A stretch of 64,000 nt of DNA from Prevotella sp. UBA2725 (GTDB lineage: Bacteria; Bacteroidota; Bacteroidia; Bacteroidales; Bacteroidaceae): the NCBI GenBank assembly GCA_002353825.1, contig DEKJ01000039.1:1-64000 (forward strand). The letters run 5' to 3'. Under the pieces are notes generated by a model that searched no databases, was not told the origin of the DNA, and saw nothing but the letters and a program-made list of their open reading frames with translations. This document shows, one piece after another, positions 9,420 through 18,811 of this stretch. Both the position numbers and the translations under genes were made by a program. Within the stretch, counting starts at the first letter, position 1. Each line of letters starts with the position of its first letter.

Positions 9420-9449
9420 GGGGGCCTCGTTGCAGGCCCCCCCTTTATT
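9420..9449 (+). terminator. terminator hairpin after susD of locus 1
   Basis: GGGGCCT (9421-9427) pairs with AGGCCCC (9434-9440) around a 6-nt loop, with one more G-C pair outside, followed by C and T residues. It lies 7 nt after the susD stop and could end or attenuate transcription before the GH30 genes. Confidence 0.6.
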
Positions 9450-9474
9450 ATTCTCATACTTACTTCAGATCTGC

Positions 9475-9584
9475 TGACGTTCGCCAGACGATCGTTCGAC
9501 GTTCGTCAGACAATCGTTCGACGTTCGCCAGACAATCGTTCGACGTTCGCCAGACAATCGTTCGCCGTTCGCCAGAAGATCTGA
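9475..9584. repeat. 22-nt tandem array A (five units)
   Basis: Five units of exactly 22 nt fill 110 nt: 9475-9496, 9497-9518, 9519-9540, 9541-9562 and 9563-9584. Units 3 and 4 are identical; the outer ones diverge. Each contains GTTCG, CCAGA (TCAGA in unit 2) and mostly ATCGTT. The array is enclosed by an inverted repeat, TCAGATCT (9465-9472) and AGATCTGA (9577-9584). It sits between the susD terminator and the first GH30 gene and encodes nothing obvious. Its reverse complement matches array B at 31569-31634 in 17 of 22 positions. Confidence 0.8.
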
Positions 9585-9608
9585 TTCTATATAAAACTAT
9601 TTCTCCTT

Positions 9609-11333
9609 ATGAAGAAAGCTCTGTATTCAATAATCTTTCTCGCTATATCACTTAATGCCGGAGCACAGTCGTCAACGACGATCAGCATCAAGCCTGCCAC
9701 GACATATCAGACCATCCATAGCTTTGGAGCCTCCGACTGCTGGACTGCCGACTATGTAGGTCGCTATTTCTCCGACACGGAGAAAGCAAAAGCGGCACGC
9801 TGGCTGTTCTCCTCAGAGACCGATGCTGACGGCAACCCCCTGGGCATTGCGCTGTCGCAGTGGCGAGTGAACCTCGGAGCAGGCAGTTCCACGCAAGGCG
9901 ACAACAGCAATATCAGCGACAAGACACGCCGCGCCGACTGCTACCTCAGTTCCGACGGGAAGACCTACGACTGGACCCACGCCGCAGGACAGCAGTGGTT
10001 CATGCAACAGGCTAAGAACTACGGTGTGCCGCAGTTTCTGCTCTTCTCCAACGCCCCGCTCATCTATTATACCTCCAACGGTCTTGCCAACAACAAGGAT
10101 AAGAAATACTCGGGGAGCATCCTGAAAAGCGACTGTTACGACGACTTCGCCACCTACCTCGCAGAGTGTGCCCGTCATTTCACGGAAGAAGGTTACAACA
10201 TCGCTTACCTCGACCCCGTCAATGAGCCGGCTTTCGACTGGACCGATGGCCAAGAAGGCACGCCGTGGACCAATGCAGAGATTGCAAGCCTGGCTAAGGA
10301 ACTCGACAAAGCCATCACAGCCAAGAACCTCTCTACGCAGATCCTCCTTCCCGAGGCCAGTGCCTGGGACCGTCTCTACCAGCAGTGCACCGACTACAAC
10401 GGCCGCGCCAGCAATCAGATCGACGCGTTTTGGAACAAAGCCAACACCGATACTTATGTAGGCAACCTCCAGCACCTTGCTCCCATCGCAGCCGGCCATA
10501 GCTACTGGACCTACAGCACTGACGACAATCTCGTAAACGTTCGCACGAAGGCAGCAGAAGCAGCCTCAGCACAAGGCATCGAGACCGCCCAGACCGAATG
10601 GAGCATGCTTGGTGATGCCCCGGCATCCTCCACAGGATTCCCATCGAGCTACGACAACGCTACCTACATGGATATCGCCCTCTATATGGCTAAGCTTATC
10701 TATGCCGACCTCGCCTATGCCAATGTCTCTTCCTGGAGCTACTGGACAGCAATGGCCCAGGAGAAATGGAGCCAGAAGAACCGGTTCTACCTCCTCAGAC
10801 TCAACGCCACGGGCGACAACGACAGCGAGAGCTATGGAGATATCGAGACGGGTGGCACCGTGACCGACAGTAAGACGCTGTGGGCACTGGGCAACTACAG
10901 CAGGTTCGTACGCCCGGGATATACACGTGTCGAGATGAACATCCCCAACAGCGGTCTCACCGGACTGATGGGTACCGCGTTTCTCTCCCCCGCCAAGGAC
11001 ACCGTTGTCGCCGTCTTTGTCAACTATGGATATATGCGCCGTAACGTCTCGTTCAATATCGATGGCTACACGACTGTATCTACTGATACCTATACGACGG
11101 ATGCCACGCATAACCTCTCACATGCTACCCTTGCACAGGACGAGAAGCTGAGCCTTGCCAAAGGCACGGTAACAACCGTCGTGATGAAAGTGAGCAATGC
11201 GACAGGGATCAAGAATGTGAATGCCGTCGCTGATAACAACGATGACAAAGTGTACAACCTCAATGGGCAGCGTGTGAACGGCATGCAGCCCAAAGGGATT
11301 TATATCGTTAACGGAAAGAAGATTGTCAAGTGA
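9609..11333 (+). CDS. GH30 glycoside hydrolase (endo-beta-1,6-galactanase-like) with C-terminal tail
   Basis: A 574-aa secreted retaining glycosidase. Signal peptide MKKALYSIIFLAISLNAGAQ, no lipobox Cys. The opening FGASDCWTADYVGRYF and LSQWRVNLGAGS fits the GH30 branch called O-glycosyl hydrolase family 30, which contains endo-beta-1,6-galactanases. The proposed acid/base is Glu206 in PVNEP and the nucleophile Glu330 in QTEWS. A C-terminal beta-sandwich follows. The last about 30 residues (VYNLNGQRVNGMQPKGIYIVNGKKIV) resemble the sorting tail of type IX secretion substrates seen in Prevotella; the paralog downstream lacks it. Substrate is not proven; beta-1,6-linked galactan or another beta-1,6 glycan is the best guess. 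Confidence 0.8.
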   Translation: MKKALYSIIFLAISLNAGAQSSTTISIKPATTYQTIHSFGASDCWTADYVGRYFSDTEKAKAARWLFSSETDADGNPLGIALSQWRVNLGAGSSTQGDNSNISDKTRRADCYLSSDGKTYDWTHAAGQQWFMQQAKNYGVPQFLLFSNAPLIYYTSNGLANNKDKKYSGSILKSDCYDDFATYLAECARHFTEEGYNIAYLDPVNEPAFDWTDGQEGTPWTNAEIASLAKELDKAITAKNLSTQILLPEASAWDRLYQQCTDYNGRASNQIDAFWNKANTDTYVGNLQHLAPIAAGHSYWTYSTDDNLVNVRTKAAEAASAQGIETAQTEWSMLGDAPASSTGFPSSYDNATYMDIALYMAKLIYADLAYANVSSWSYWTAMAQEKWSQKNRFYLLRLNATGDNDSESYGDIETGGTVTDSKTLWALGNYSRFVRPGYTRVEMNIPNSGLTGLMGTAFLSPAKDTVVAVFVNYGYMRRNVSFNIDGYTTVSTDTYTTDATHNLSHATLAQDEKLSLAKGTVTTVVMKVSNATGIKNVNAVADNNDDKVYNLNGQRVNGMQPKGIYIVNGKKIVK

Positions 11334-11338
11334 AGACT

Positions 11339-12889
11339 ATGAAAACACGAATAACCCTCCTCTCCGCGCTCTTCGCAGCTCTTCCCCTCTTTGCCCAGCA
11401 CCCCGTGACCTATCGCATCGAGACCACGAAAGCTGAGCAGACAGTGCACCATTTCGGAGCCTCCGACGCCTGGAGCATGCAGTTCACCGGGCTGTGGCCC
11501 GAGAAGCAGCAAGAGCAGATTGCCGACTGGCTCTTCTCCACCGCCAACGATGCCAATGGACAGCCGAAAGGCATCGGGCTGTCGGTGTGGCGCTTCAACC
11601 TCGGGGCGGGTTCAGCAGAACAAGGCGACTCAGCACAGATACAGCCCGGCACACGCACGGAGTGTCTCATGCGACCCGACGGCACGTGGGACTGGACGCG
11701 CCAGCAGGGACAACGCAACTTCCTCCGCCTGGCCAAGGAGCGCGGCGTGCCTCATTTCCTCGCTTTCATGAACTCAGCACCCGTCTATTACACAATCAAT
11801 GGCTTGGCAACCAACACGGGGCGCGGAGGAACGATCAACCTCCGTCCCGACAAATACAAGGACTTCGCACGCTTTGCCGCCAAAGCGATGAAAGGTCTGG
11901 AAGAACACGACGGCATCCACTTCGACTATTTCTGTCCGGTAAACGAGCCCGACGGCCACTGGAACTGGCTCGGACCCAAGCAGGAAGGCTCACCAGCGAC
12001 GAACCGTGAGGTGGCAAAGGTCGTAAGAGCCATGAGCCGCGAGTTCAAGAAAGAGAAAGTCACGACGAAGATCATGTTCAACGAGTCGAGTGACCTTCGT
12101 TGTCTCTTCGGCATCCATCAGACGAGCTGGGAGCGTGGCAGAGAAATCCCCGCTTTCTTCTCCAAAGATTCTACGGAAACCTGTCTGCGCGGACTCTACG
12201 GCACGATGCCGGTCATCATGGCGCACAGCTACTGGACCAACACCCCCGTGAGCTACATGCGTCAGACACGTGAGCAGCTTCGCGACAGCCTGCGGCGCTA
12301 TGGCGTGGAATACTGGCAGACGGAGCTCTGCGTCATGGGCAACGACGAAGAGATAGGCGGTGGCGCCCATTACGACTTCTCGATGCTCACCGGCCTCTAT
12401 ATCGCCCGTGTCATCCACCACGACCTCGTCTATGGCAATGCAGCGAGCTGGTCATGGTGGCGGTCCATGGGCGGCGACTACCGCGACGGCCTTATCCGTG
12501 TCTATTCCGATGATAACTGGAAGACGGGACGGGCGCTGCCCTCGAAACTGATGTGGTGTCTGGGCAACTACAGCCGGTTCGTGCGGCCTGAGGCTGTGCG
12601 CTACGATATCACGGCACTCGACAAAGACGGAAAGACCGTGAAGGATGGTGAGACAGAGCCTGAAGGCGTCATGGTTTCTGCGTATAAGAACACCGATGGC
12701 TCATGGGTCGTCGTAGCCATCAACTACAGTGAGGCCACACGACCTTTCACGCTTGAAGGCGTGAAAGGTACATGGAAGATGTACCGCACGAGTGATGCCG
12801 AAGGCGAGAGCCTCAAACCCGTGGGGACAACGACAGGAAGCACCTCGCTCCAGCCAAAATCCATCACGACTTTTGTCTGCAATGATTGA
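11339..12889 (+). CDS. GH30 glycoside hydrolase, paralog without C-terminal tail
   Basis: A 516-aa secreted retaining glycosidase of the same GH30 branch as the gene just upstream (FGASDAWSMQFTG; LSVWRFNLGAGSAEQG). The chosen start is the ATG at 11339, which gives a clean signal peptide (MKTRITLLSALFAALPLFAQ); a GTG at 11330 overlapping the upstream stop is also possible. Proposed acid/base is Glu203 in PVNEP and nucleophile Glu329 in QTELC. The pair probably arose by duplication and then diverged, so the two may differ in chain-length preference or location. The stop is 20 nt before the HTCS gene. Confidence 0.8.
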   Translation: MKTRITLLSALFAALPLFAQHPVTYRIETTKAEQTVHHFGASDAWSMQFTGLWPEKQQEQIADWLFSTANDANGQPKGIGLSVWRFNLGAGSAEQGDSAQIQPGTRTECLMRPDGTWDWTRQQGQRNFLRLAKERGVPHFLAFMNSAPVYYTINGLATNTGRGGTINLRPDKYKDFARFAAKAMKGLEEHDGIHFDYFCPVNEPDGHWNWLGPKQEGSPATNREVAKVVRAMSREFKKEKVTTKIMFNESSDLRCLFGIHQTSWERGREIPAFFSKDSTETCLRGLYGTMPVIMAHSYWTNTPVSYMRQTREQLRDSLRRYGVEYWQTELCVMGNDEEIGGGAHYDFSMLTGLYIARVIHHDLVYGNAASWSWWRSMGGDYRDGLIRVYSDDNWKTGRALPSKLMWCLGNYSRFVRPEAVRYDITALDKDGKTVKDGETEPEGVMVSAYKNTDGSWVVVAINYSEATRPFTLEGVKGTWKMYRTSDAEGESLKPVGTTTGSTSLQPKSITTFVCND

Positions 12890-12897
12890 TTTTTTAT

Positions 12898-12905
12898 TAA
12901 TTTTG
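12898..12905 (+). promoter_or_regulatory. candidate -7 element for HTCS 1
   Basis: TAATTTTG lies only 4 nt before the HTCS start codon, with a TTTG at 12872-12875 (22-nt gap, slightly long). If used, the message would be nearly leaderless; otherwise the gene is read through from GH30. Confidence 0.35.
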
Positions 12906-12909
12906 CAGT

Positions 12910-15900
12910 ATGAAACATTGCCGTCGAATCATCCTTTTCCTCTTGTTGGTAGTCGGCACCTTCGGGAAGGCCGCTAACATCAATATTAAGTTTCTTGACA
13001 GCTCCTTCGGACTGTCAAGCGACTATGTCGTTGACCTCGCTATCGACAAGATGGGACTGCTGTGGGTGGCGACGGAAGACGGACTGAACCGGTTCGACGG
13101 CGACCGGTTCATCAACTATACCAAGCGTGACGGACTGACAGGCAATGAGCTCAACTGTCTGCTCGATGATCCGAAAGACAACATCATGTGGATTGGTACC
13201 CAGCGCGACGGCCTCGACTGGTTCGACTATTCGAAGAACACCTTCGGTCATTTCCAACACGACAATAACGATCCCCACAGTCTGATAACCAACGATATCA
13301 CGTCGCTCTCATCCTCGATCGACGGCAGTGCTATCTGGATCACGACTTATTGGCACGGCATAGATGAGTTTCTCAGGGGCAGCCGTCGCTTTGTCCATTT
13401 CAATACCTCCAACGTTAAGGGCATGCCTTCCGACCGTCTGTGGTGTGCGTTTGATGCGGGAAGCGGCATTCTCTATGCAGGGCATGACCAGCACGGCATG
13501 ACGGTCATCGACACCCATACGCGCCGTGCCCACAATTTTCAGCACAACGACCATAACCCACTGAGCATCAGTGACAATGAGGTACGCTGCATCTTCCGGG
13601 ACCGGCAGGGACGAGTCTGGGTAGGGACCAACAAAGGTCTGGACCTCTTTGACCCGCTTCGCGGGAGTTTCACCCATTTCACGGACAACGGGCGACTCAA
13701 CAGTACCGTGTTCAGCATCCATGAGCTTTCCGACGGCCGGCTGCTCATCGGTACCGAGCAGAACGGGCTCGTCACCATGACGCTGAATGCACCTTTCTAC
13801 GGAAGCAGTGCCAATGCTTCCTTTTTCTATTTGACGGAAGGAGATCCTTCATTTGGACTCAGCGGAAAGAGCGTAAGAAGCATCCGGGAAGATCCTTATC
13901 ACAATTTCTGGCTGGGACTCTATGGAGCAGGTGTCAACTTCATCAGTGACCGTCCTCAGTCGTTTCTCAACGTCGATTATTCACCCATCAACCCCGAACA
14001 TCACCTCTCTATCAAAGGCGTACTATCGCTCGACTTCGACAGCCATGGCAACCTGTGGGTCGGTACGAATGGCGATGGCATCAATGTCTTCAATGCTGCC
14101 ATGACCCGCATGCCAGCCATGGAACGGCTGAAAGGAATGTTCGTACAACTGGTCGTGCGCGACTCGCAGGGCAACATGTGGGCGGGTACCTATGAAGACA
14201 ATCTGTATAAGATAACGCCGAGCGGGAGCATGCAGGCGCTGTTCCCAAAAAGCACTGATATTCGCACGGTACTGCAGGAAGGCGACAAGCTGCTCGTAGG
14301 CACGAGCATGGGTCTTTACATCGTAGACATCGCTTCAGCTAAGGCGATGCAGAAGATAACCTTGCCGGAGAACCTCATCCGGTGCATACAGAAAGACAAC
14401 AAAGGCCGCTATTGGATAGGTACTTTCGGTGGTGGCCTGATGGTGTGCGATGCCCATTTCAAAGTAAGGAAACAATACTACAAGGCCAATGGCATCCCTT
14501 CCAACACGATCAATGCCATCTTGGCGACAAAGGACATCGTATGGGTGGCAACGGCAGAAGGTCTTGTGAAGTTTGTTGACGGAAAGGCCGTGAAGACTTA
14601 TGGCAATGCCGAGAATCTTGGAGATATCAATGTACGTGCTATCAGTCTCGACCGCAGAGGCAACCTCTGGCTCTCTACCTCGCGCACGCTCAGTTGTCTG
14701 CATCGGGGTGCAGAACGGTTTATCAACTACGACTACAATGACTTCTCCAGCCGGGGCAACTTCAGTGCAGCAGCCGTGGCGAGAGCTTCCAACGGCAATC
14801 TCTTCTTCGGCTCTACGAAAGGCGTCACTTATTTCAATCCTTCTCTTCTCCTTACAAGCAGGAATGTACCACAGCCGATCATCTCTGAGGCCATCATCAG
14901 TGGAGGAGCCCAAGAGGGGGGCGACAGCACATTGGTGTTGATAGGCAAGGATAAGATACGGCTGCCTTACAAAGACAATACTTTCTCCATTCATTTCTCC
15001 CAACCCGACTATTTCCTCCACGGCTCCGTGGAGTACGCCTACCGGCTCAAAGGTCTCCACAACGACTGGGAGACGACGCGCCTGGGAGAAGTGACGTTCA
15101 GCAATGTGCCATATGGCGACTACACCCTGGAGGTGAGATGCCGGGTACACAACCAGCAGTGGTCGACACGCGTCACGACACTCAGCGTCACCATCCTTCC
15201 TCCGCTCTGGCTCACGTGGTGGGCAAAACTCATCTACGCACTGCTCATTGGAGCCGCCATCGTCTATGTCTTCCGGCTCTATCGCAACCGTTTGCGTCTG
15301 GCTTACGAGCTCCGGAGTGAGAAACGGCAACGGGAGGAAGAGATGAAGCTCAACAACGAACGCATGAGTTTCTTCACGAACATCACGCACGAGCTGCGCA
15401 CACCGCTGACGCTGATCCTCGGCCCTCTCGACGACCTCTCCCACGACGGCAATATCCCGCAGAAAGAGAAGCATGAGCTGGCCGTCATCTACCACAGTGC
15501 CACCCGTCTGCGTGACCTCATCGGGCGCATCCTCGACTTCCGGAAAACAGAGACAGGCAACCGAAGGCTCTCCGTGGTTCATGCCAATATCGTGGACACC
15601 GTGCATGAGGTGACGCTCAAGTACGAGGAACTGGACAACGAGCACCGCGTGCCGATCCGGTTCATTGCTCCTGACTCCGACATCAGAGTATGGTACGATC
15701 CTGAGGTCGTGCGGATCGTTGTGGACAACCTCGTCTCCAATGCAATCAAATATACGCGGGAGGGTGGCATCGACGTGAGCATAGAGAAGAAGACTATCAA
15801 TGGAAGCAATCTCGTAGAACTGGCAGTGAGCGATACCGGCTTCGGCATTTCGAAGGAGGCCCTGCCTCACATCTTCGACAGTTACTATCAGGAGAACAGC

Positions 15901-16980
15901 ACACATCAGGCTTCGGGCACGGGCATCGGTCTGTCACTAGTCAAGAAACTCGTAGCGCTCCACCATGGCACAGTCCGGGTAGAGAGCAAGCCAGGCGAGG
16001 GCAGCACCTTCATCGTTGACTTTGATGCGGATGAGCCTTATCCCCAGGCGCTGAGAGGGGCGGAGAAAGAGAAAGAGGTTGAGACAACGACATCTGCGGA
16101 TGGCGACAAAATAGTGACAACTCCGCAAGGAGACAACCAACGCGACGGCAAGAAGATTGTGCTCATCGTAGAGGACAACCGCGACATCCGCGACTATATA
16201 GCCGACAGTCTCGATGGAGAGATGGATGTCCATGTGGCATCAGACGGCAAAGAAGGCCTGGATCTCACGCAAGCGCTCATGCCCGACATCATCGTCAGCG
16301 ACATCATGATGCCACGGATGGATGGCAACGAAATGTGCCGGACGATCAAGAAGGACGGTCGCACAAGTCATATCCCCATCATCCTTCTGACAGCCAAGAG
16401 CAGCGACACGGCGCGCGAGGAAGGCTATGATGCCGGTGCCGACTCTTACATCACCAAACCCTTCTCCGTCACCCTTCTCAAGAGCCGTATCAACAATCTT
16501 CTGGCGCAGCGGCAGCGCATTCTGGAGAGCGTCAGAGCTGTGCAGCCGAATGAGGATGCGGCCGCCACGAAACGGAAAATATTGGAGGAGAATATCAGTC
16601 AGGCAGACCGTGAGTTCTTCGACAAGCTGAATGGCCTCATCGACAAGAACATCAGTGGAGACACGGACATCGACTCTATCACGCGCGCCCTCGGCATGAG
16701 TACCTCCTCGCTCTACCGTAAGATGCGGCAGATGACCGGCATGGGTACCAACGAATATGTCCGTCGCTACAAGATGCACTATGCCGAGAAACTGCTCCTT
16801 GAGGGTCGCTACACCATCAGCGAGATTGCGTTTATGGTAGGCATGAACAGTGCTGCCTACTTCCGCAAATGTTTCAAGGAAGAATTTGGTGACATCCCCA
16901 GCGCGTATATCAAGCGGATAAAGGACAAAAAGGGAAACTTTTCTCGTCACTCTGTTAATAGTCTCACAAAAAAAGTGTAA
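12910..16980 (+). CDS. hybrid two-component sensor-regulator (HTCS) of locus 1
   Basis: A 1356-aa membrane protein joining sensor kinase and response regulator. In order: signal peptide; a periplasmic beta-propeller pair built of repeats like DKMGLLWVATEDGLNRFDG (residues about 25-680); a Y_Y_Y domain (about 690-760); one membrane helix (about 769-787); a histidine kinase with phospho-acceptor His827 in THELRTPLT; an ATP-binding domain (NLVSNAIKY, DTGFGIS, GTGIGLSLV); a receiver domain with Asp1131 in VSDIMMPRMDG; and an AraC-type DNA-binding domain (about 1240-1345). Members of this family bind a specific oligosaccharide in the periplasm and activate their adjacent SusC/D locus. All catalytic motifs are intact. 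Confidence 0.9.
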   Translation: MKHCRRIILFLLLVVGTFGKAANINIKFLDSSFGLSSDYVVDLAIDKMGLLWVATEDGLNRFDGDRFINYTKRDGLTGNELNCLLDDPKDNIMWIGTQRDGLDWFDYSKNTFGHFQHDNNDPHSLITNDITSLSSSIDGSAIWITTYWHGIDEFLRGSRRFVHFNTSNVKGMPSDRLWCAFDAGSGILYAGHDQHGMTVIDTHTRRAHNFQHNDHNPLSISDNEVRCIFRDRQGRVWVGTNKGLDLFDPLRGSFTHFTDNGRLNSTVFSIHELSDGRLLIGTEQNGLVTMTLNAPFYGSSANASFFYLTEGDPSFGLSGKSVRSIREDPYHNFWLGLYGAGVNFISDRPQSFLNVDYSPINPEHHLSIKGVLSLDFDSHGNLWVGTNGDGINVFNAAMTRMPAMERLKGMFVQLVVRDSQGNMWAGTYEDNLYKITPSGSMQALFPKSTDIRTVLQEGDKLLVGTSMGLYIVDIASAKAMQKITLPENLIRCIQKDNKGRYWIGTFGGGLMVCDAHFKVRKQYYKANGIPSNTINAILATKDIVWVATAEGLVKFVDGKAVKTYGNAENLGDINVRAISLDRRGNLWLSTSRTLSCLHRGAERFINYDYNDFSSRGNFSAAAVARASNGNLFFGSTKGVTYFNPSLLLTSRNVPQPIISEAIISGGAQEGGDSTLVLIGKDKIRLPYKDNTFSIHFSQPDYFLHGSVEYAYRLKGLHNDWETTRLGEVTFSNVPYGDYTLEVRCRVHNQQWSTRVTTLSVTILPPLWLTWWAKLIYALLIGAAIVYVFRLYRNRLRLAYELRSEKRQREEEMKLNNERMSFFTNITHELRTPLTLILGPLDDLSHDGNIPQKEKHELAVIYHSATRLRDLIGRILDFRKTETGNRRLSVVHANIVDTVHEVTLKYEELDNEHRVPIRFIAPDSDIRVWYDPEVVRIVVDNLVSNAIKYTREGGIDVSIEKKTINGSNLVELAVSDTGFGISKEALPHIFDSYYQENSTHQASGTGIGLSLVKKLVALHHGTVRVESKPGEGSTFIVDFDADEPYPQALRGAEKEKEVETTTSADGDKIVTTPQGDNQRDGKKIVLIVEDNRDIRDYIADSLDGEMDVHVASDGKEGLDLTQALMPDIIVSDIMMPRMDGNEMCRTIKKDGRTSHIPIILLTAKSSDTAREEGYDAGADSYITKPFSVTLLKSRINNLLAQRQRILESVRAVQPNEDAAATKRKILEENISQADREFFDKLNGLIDKNISGDTDIDSITRALGMSTSSLYRKMRQMTGMGTNEYVRRYKMHYAEKLLLEGRYTISEIAFMVGMNSAAYFRKCFKEEFGDIPSAYIKRIKDKKGNFSRHSVNSLTKKV

Positions 16981-16985
16981 TTTTG
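16978..16985 (+). promoter_or_regulatory. candidate -7 element for the ECF sigma gene
   Basis: TAATTTTG overlaps the HTCS stop codon and lies 43 nt before the sigma factor start. The upstream -33 element is poor. Confidence 0.35.
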
Positions 16986-17027
16986 TAGCAGAATCGTAAA
17001 GAAACCATAAAAACGAATCTGCAAGAA

Positions 17028-17603
17028 ATGGAATTAACAGAGGGAACCGTTGTCAGAATGTTGCAGGATGGAAAGGAAGAGGGATACCGCTTCCTTTTCA
17101 AGTATCATTATGCTCCCCTGTGTGCCATCGCCTACGAATATGTGAAAGATGACTTCGTGGCAGAGACTATCGTAGCAGACGTGTTCTTTCATGTCTGGCA
17201 AATAAGGCAGACGCTCGAAGTTCACACATCCCTAAGAAACTTTCTTGCCGTGAGCGTTCGCCGTCATTGCATCGACTGGCTCAGACGTCAGGCAAAAAAC
17301 ACCGATTCCCCGCTGGACACGGCCAAAAGCAATGTCCTTGATGACAGTGAGCCGCTTGCCCATTTGTTGGATGGCGAACTAGAACAGATCGTACAGAAAG
17401 CCATCGACAATCTGCCTGCCGACTGTCAGAAAGTTTTTAAGATGAGTCGTTACGATGGAAAGAAGAACGGAGAGATAGCCAAAGAGCTCGGCATCTCTGT
17501 CAACACCGTGAAGTATCACCTGAAGAATGCCATGAAGATTCTGCGTGGAGACCTCGCACAATATCTCGAAGCAATCTTTTTTTTCATTATCACCCAACAA
17601 TAA
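17028..17603 (+). CDS. ECF-type RNA polymerase sigma factor (locus 2)
   Basis: A 191-aa extracytoplasmic-function sigma factor. Region 2 occupies about residues 20-90 (FLFKYHYAPLCAIAYEYVKD; VADVFFHVWQ) and region 4 about 125-180, with the helix-turn-helix GEIAKELGISVNTVKYHLKNAM. Next come a FecR-type anti-sigma and an STN-bearing SusC: the standard trans-envelope signalling set, in which substrate arrival at SusC releases this sigma to transcribe susCD. The tail EAIFFFIITQQ is more hydrophobic than usual. Target promoters would be upstream of 18812, where I see no regular TAnnTTTG element, as expected for an alternative sigma. Confidence 0.9.
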   Translation: MELTEGTVVRMLQDGKEEGYRFLFKYHYAPLCAIAYEYVKDDFVAETIVADVFFHVWQIRQTLEVHTSLRNFLAVSVRRHCIDWLRRQAKNTDSPLDTAKSNVLDDSEPLAHLLDGELEQIVQKAIDNLPADCQKVFKMSRYDGKKNGEIAKELGISVNTVKYHLKNAMKILRGDLAQYLEAIFFFIITQQ

Positions 17604-17663
17604 TTTGTTTTTTCACTACCCACCTTTTATGATTCTGCGTCCTCCTAGTGTAAAGAGCCTGAT

Positions 17664-18734
17664 ATGAAGAACAAGCAAGAAGAAATAGCTGATCTTATCT
17701 TCCGCAGTCTTACGGGTGAGGCTACCCCGCAGGATGATGAAGAGCTGAAGCGCTGGACCTCCGAATCGCCGGAGAACGAGCGCCACTTCAGGCAATTGAA
17801 AGATCTGTGGACTTCAACAGAGGCCGTCGGCAGCATGGCGCGCTACGATGCCGAGGCAGCCTTTGAAAGGTTCTCCGAGCGTGTCATGGCAGATGGAGGA
17901 TTCTCTCAGGATGGCACTGACGCTGCTGAAGAGTCGATATCCACTGATGACGATGTTCTTCCTAAGCAAAAGTCATGGTTCTACGTGCCGGTATGGATGC
18001 GCTGGGCAGCAGTGATCCTCATCATAGCTGGTTGCTGCTGGCAGTTCTACAAACATGGGCAACAGAGTGTCGAGCGACAGTTGGCGCAGATCTGTGTGGA
18101 AGCTCCCGCGGGCTCACAGACCATCACGACGCTGCCTGACGGCACACGCATCACGCTCAATGCCGGGAGCCGCATCACATACTCGCAAAGTTTCGGCATC
18201 AAAGACCGTAACGTCGCGCTGACGGGTGAAGGCTACTTCGAAGTGGCACACAACGGGGATAAACCTTTCACTGTCACAACCGCGAGCATCAGCGTACGTG
18301 ACATCGGCACGAAGTTCAGTCTGGCCGATTACCCCAATGACAATGAAGCACAGGTAGTGCTGACTGACGGCTCTGTCGAGCTCGACAATAAACTCTGTTC
18401 CGACTGTAGCAACGTCGTGATGAAGAAAGGACAACGCGCCGTGCTATCCAAGGAAAGCGGCAAGCTGGTCGTTACCGGCGATGCCAACGAAAGCGATATC
18501 GCGTGGACAACCCATCAGCTGATTCTTGATGGCAAGTCGATCTACGCCATCGCCAAAGAGCTCGGACACGGCTATAACGTGAAGGTGACCGTATCGGGTG
18601 ACCGGCTGGCAACCTGCCATTTCTTCGGACGGTTCGACACCAGCACCCAATCGCTCCAGGAAATCCTAACAGCCCTGAGCAGCACCGGCAAACTGCGATA
18701 CAAGATCAACGGGAGGAACGTAACACTTTACTAA
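17664..18734 (+). CDS. FecR-family anti-sigma factor (locus 2)
   Basis: A 356-aa inner-membrane anti-sigma factor. A cytoplasmic N-terminal part (about residues 1-110) would hold the sigma factor. One membrane helix (WMRWAAVILIIAGCCW) follows at about 111-128. The periplasmic FecR domain (about 140-250) includes TLPDGTRITLNAGSRITYSQSF and GEGYFEVAHNGDKPFTVTT, and a C-terminal DUF4974-like domain (about 280-356) would meet the STN domain of SusC. It starts 60 nt after the sigma gene and 77 nt before susC. Length and layout are typical, with no lesion. Confidence 0.9.
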   Translation: MKNKQEEIADLIFRSLTGEATPQDDEELKRWTSESPENERHFRQLKDLWTSTEAVGSMARYDAEAAFERFSERVMADGGFSQDGTDAAEESISTDDDVLPKQKSWFYVPVWMRWAAVILIIAGCCWQFYKHGQQSVERQLAQICVEAPAGSQTITTLPDGTRITLNAGSRITYSQSFGIKDRNVALTGEGYFEVAHNGDKPFTVTTASISVRDIGTKFSLADYPNDNEAQVVLTDGSVELDNKLCSDCSNVVMKKGQRAVLSKESGKLVVTGDANESDIAWTTHQLILDGKSIYAIAKELGHGYNVKVTVSGDRLATCHFFGRFDTSTQSLQEILTALSSTGKLRYKINGRNVTLY

Positions 18735-18811
18735 TGTTACTCTGTACTAAAGCAGAGGATCTAATATACATATCTATAATTCATATTATCAATTCCTAAC
18801 AATTACCTATC

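Noticed and set aside
9475..9584. CRISPR array
   Set aside because: Units are contiguous with no spacers, and no cas genes are present.
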